Shown here: one piece after another, positions 62,507 to 64,000 of the stretch
Layout: every line of letters starts with the position of its first letter
How positions within the stretch are numbered: position 1 is the first letter of the stretch
Origin: Gemmatimonas sp.
GTDB taxonomy: Bacteria > Gemmatimonadota > Gemmatimonadetes > Gemmatimonadales > Gemmatimonadaceae
Direction of reading: 5' to 3'
Assembly (NCBI RefSeq): GCF_031426495.1
Contig: NZ_JANPLK010000084.1
Span: 75,919-139,918, forward strand
Length of the DNA stretch: 64,000 nt
Translations under genes and position numbers: made by a program
The notes under the pieces: generated by a model
Databases searched by the model: none
The model's input: the letters and a program-made list of their open reading frames with translations, nothing else
Told to the model about the DNA's origin: nothing

Positions 62507-62570
62507 GGGTGGTGCCCTCTGTAGTGAAGTGCGAATCCTGGCCGGGATCAACGCTTCAGTATGGAGGCAC

Positions 62571-62603
62571 CACCCGAATTTCAACTAGACCTGGGACAGA
62601 CCC
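62571..62603. repeat. Right inverted repeat of the IS256-family element
   Basis: 33 bases, starting CACCCGAATTTC on the plus strand and ending GGGACAGACCC; reverse complement of the left end with about seven mismatches. Confidence 0.9.
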
Positions 62604-62611
62604 CCGACTCG
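62604..62611. repeat. Right target-site duplication of the IS256 element
   Basis: CCGACTCG, identical to 61187-61194 and directly followed by the remaining eight bases of the interrupted spacer. Confidence 0.9.
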
Positions 62612-64000
62612 ATCACGATTTTCTGAGCCACCTGTGCGGCAGTGAACGCTGAGCCGACACGGTTGGCCCGTACTCGAGATTTCTGAGCTACCTGTGCGGC
62701 GGTGAACCTCACATGGCCGTGCGATTGGGTGCCTGAACATTTCTGAGCTACCTGTGCGGCAGTGAACAAGCGACCATGTTGGCCGGTGCGTTCGTGAAAA
62801 TTCTGATCTACCTGTGCGGCAGTGAACGTCTCGCGGTCCGGGGCGTCGTCGGTGCGGAATTTCTGAGCTACCTGTGCGGCAGTGAACGCGGCGATCGGCA
62901 CGTACACGGCGGGCGATGTTTTCTGAGCTACCTGTGCGGCAGTGAACATGCCCGCCGTAAAGCTGTTGGCTATGTTCGCTTTCTGAGCTACCTGTGCGGC
63001 AGTGAACGTAATGGCCCCAGTGGCCGCACGTACTACAGCTTTCTGAGCTACCTGTGCGGCAGTGAACGGCGCCGAGTTCACACGACAGCGTTTCCGTTTT
63101 TTCTGAGCTACCTGTGCGGCAGTGAACCTGCGGAACCACGCTCATACGCCTCTCGGTGATTTCTGAGCTACCTGTGCGGCAGTGAACTCCAGTTCAAGCC
63201 CAATCAACGCGCCGAGTTTTTCTGAGCTACCTGTGCGGCAGTGAACCGGATAGCTCATCGTGCTGCGCTTTGGCGATCTTTCTGAGCTACCTGTGCGGCA
63301 GTGAACTCTACCCACAGCTCGCGGTCCGGCGCGTCGTCTTTCTGAGCTACCTGTGCGGCAGTGAACATCGATGAGAACTACACGCTGGTCGTGATGCATT
63401 TCTGAGCTACCTGTGCGGCAGTGAACTATGCAGCAGCATCGGCGACCTCCTTGGCGAATTTCTGAGCTACCTGTGCGGCAGTGAACGCGTTCAGGTCGAC
63501 CAAATACTCCGCCACGAATTTCTGAGCTACCTGTGCGGCAGTGAACATGCTCGGCTCGCGCTTCGGCCTGTTCGCGTATTTCTGAGCTACCTGTGCGGCA
63601 GTGAACGATGCTTGTCCTTGATCCACTCGCGCAGAATCTTTCTGAGCTACCTGTGCGGCAGTGAACCAGTTCGACACCCTGACGAGCAACGACCTGATTT
63701 TCTGAGCTACCTGTGCGGCAGTGAACCTGTTCGATCTGGAGGGACTCAGTGCGTTCGATTTCTGAGCTACCTGTGCGGCAGTGAACGCGTACGTACGCCC
63801 GGCTGGTATCGCGCCAATTTTCTAAGCTACCTGTGCGGCAGTGAACTTGGCCGTCCGCACCCGCAGCGCCCACGAGAATTTCTGAGCTACCTGTGCGGCA
63901 GTGAACCCTCGCTGGCGGACCTGTTCCGCGAAGCCGTCTTTCTGAGCTACCTGTGCGGCAGTGAACGAAGCGCGCACGCAAAAGGGCACCGTGGCTGCTT
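62612..64000 (-). CRISPR. Type I-F CRISPR array, second segment (23 repeats, runs off the window)
   Basis: Repeats start at 62620 and recur every 60 nt to 63160 (ten), then, after one 31-nt spacer, from 63219 to 63939 (thirteen). The last two bases of the window begin another repeat, so the array continues. All spacers are 32 nt except the one at 63188-63218. Repeat variants lie at 62620, 62680, 62800 and 63819. On the minus strand these would be closer to the leader than the first segment and hence younger. Spacers are GC-rich and coding-like, with no obvious match to genes in this window. Confidence 0.97.

Larger units (their letters stand above)
61195..62603 (-). mobile_element. Complete IS256-family insertion sequence inside a CRISPR spacer
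   Basis: 1,409 bp. Terminal inverted repeats at 61195-61227 and 62571-62603 (33 bp each) begin GGGTxTGTCCC and share AGTTGAAAxTCGGGTG; about seven mismatches. It carries one transposase gene and is bounded by an 8-bp duplication, CCGACTCG. Removing it and one copy of the duplication rejoins a spacer of exactly 32 nt (61171-61194 plus 62612-62619), so the element entered an already formed array. It should be intact. Confidence 0.95.

Noticed and set aside
61247..62584. Starting the IS256 transposase at 62584 rather than 62506.
   Set aside because: The longer start runs into the right inverted repeat, and the first residues have no family similarity; ATG at 62506 fits the usual length.
62585..63981. 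Similar repeat-derived frames on both strands of the second array segment.
   Set aside because: Same artefact: a 60-nt period that keeps a frame open.

Overview
The window is GC-rich DNA with closely packed genes and many overlapping start and stop codons. It most likely comes from a Gemmatimonadota bacterium (Gemmatimonas-like). Grounds are the TIGR02999-type ECF sigma factor next to a PknB-TPR kinase, a large DUF5916 outer-membrane protein, Big-domain lipoproteins, and a light-dependent protochlorophyllide reductase of the kind known from aerobic anoxygenic phototrophs. The taxon is an inference; no rRNA gene or species marker is present.

Layout. 1-16 kb is a mixed region: an esterase-like exported alpha/beta hydrolase, two Ser/Thr kinases, an exported single-CXXCH protein, a light-dependent protochlorophyllide reductase (LPOR) followed directly by a DUF4159 gene, a PLC-like phosphodiesterase, a Tat-exported FMN hydroxy-acid oxidase, a DUF5916 protein, a sigma factor, an Ig-like lipoprotein and a nitroreductase. 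16.2-29.6 kb holds a complete 14-gene nuo operon (nuoA to nuoN, minus strand) for respiratory complex I, almost every gene overlapping the next. Behind it on the same strand (29.7-34.7 kb) are a hybrid sensor kinase and a copper-export set (CopA ATPase, cupredoxin, CopZ chaperone). 34.8-38.0 kb holds a 33-nt-arm palindromic element, an FG-GAP protein, DUF1801, an ECF sigma factor with an NTF2-like tail, and a VOC protein.

38.1-58.95 kb is a roughly 21 kb plus-strand cell-surface polysaccharide cluster: UDP-glucuronate decarboxylase, several GT2 and GT4 glycosyltransferases, two Gfo/Idh/MocA oxidoreductases, a GT39-like membrane protein, a polysaccharide deacetylase, a Wzx-type flippase, then a beta-barrel, an unknown exported protein, two lipoproteins sharing a C-terminal domain, another GT2 and a large membrane protein. 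Start/stop overlaps suggest one or a few long transcripts. Inside it lies a 37-codon remnant of a third GT2 gene.

58.98-64 kb is mobile and immune DNA: an IS3-family element that has lost orfA, then the leader-distal part of a type I-F CRISPR array (43 intact 28-nt repeats, 60-nt period). One spacer of this array is split by a complete 1,409-bp IS256-family element with 33-bp inverted repeats and an exact 8-bp target duplication. The array reads on the minus strand, so its leader, and possibly the cas genes, should lie beyond position 64000; no cas gene is in the window. The most rewarding observations are the datable IS insertion in the array, two spacers aimed at diverged copies of the same coding segment, the LPOR gene and its junction, and the uncharacterised surface module at 50.5-55.7 kb.
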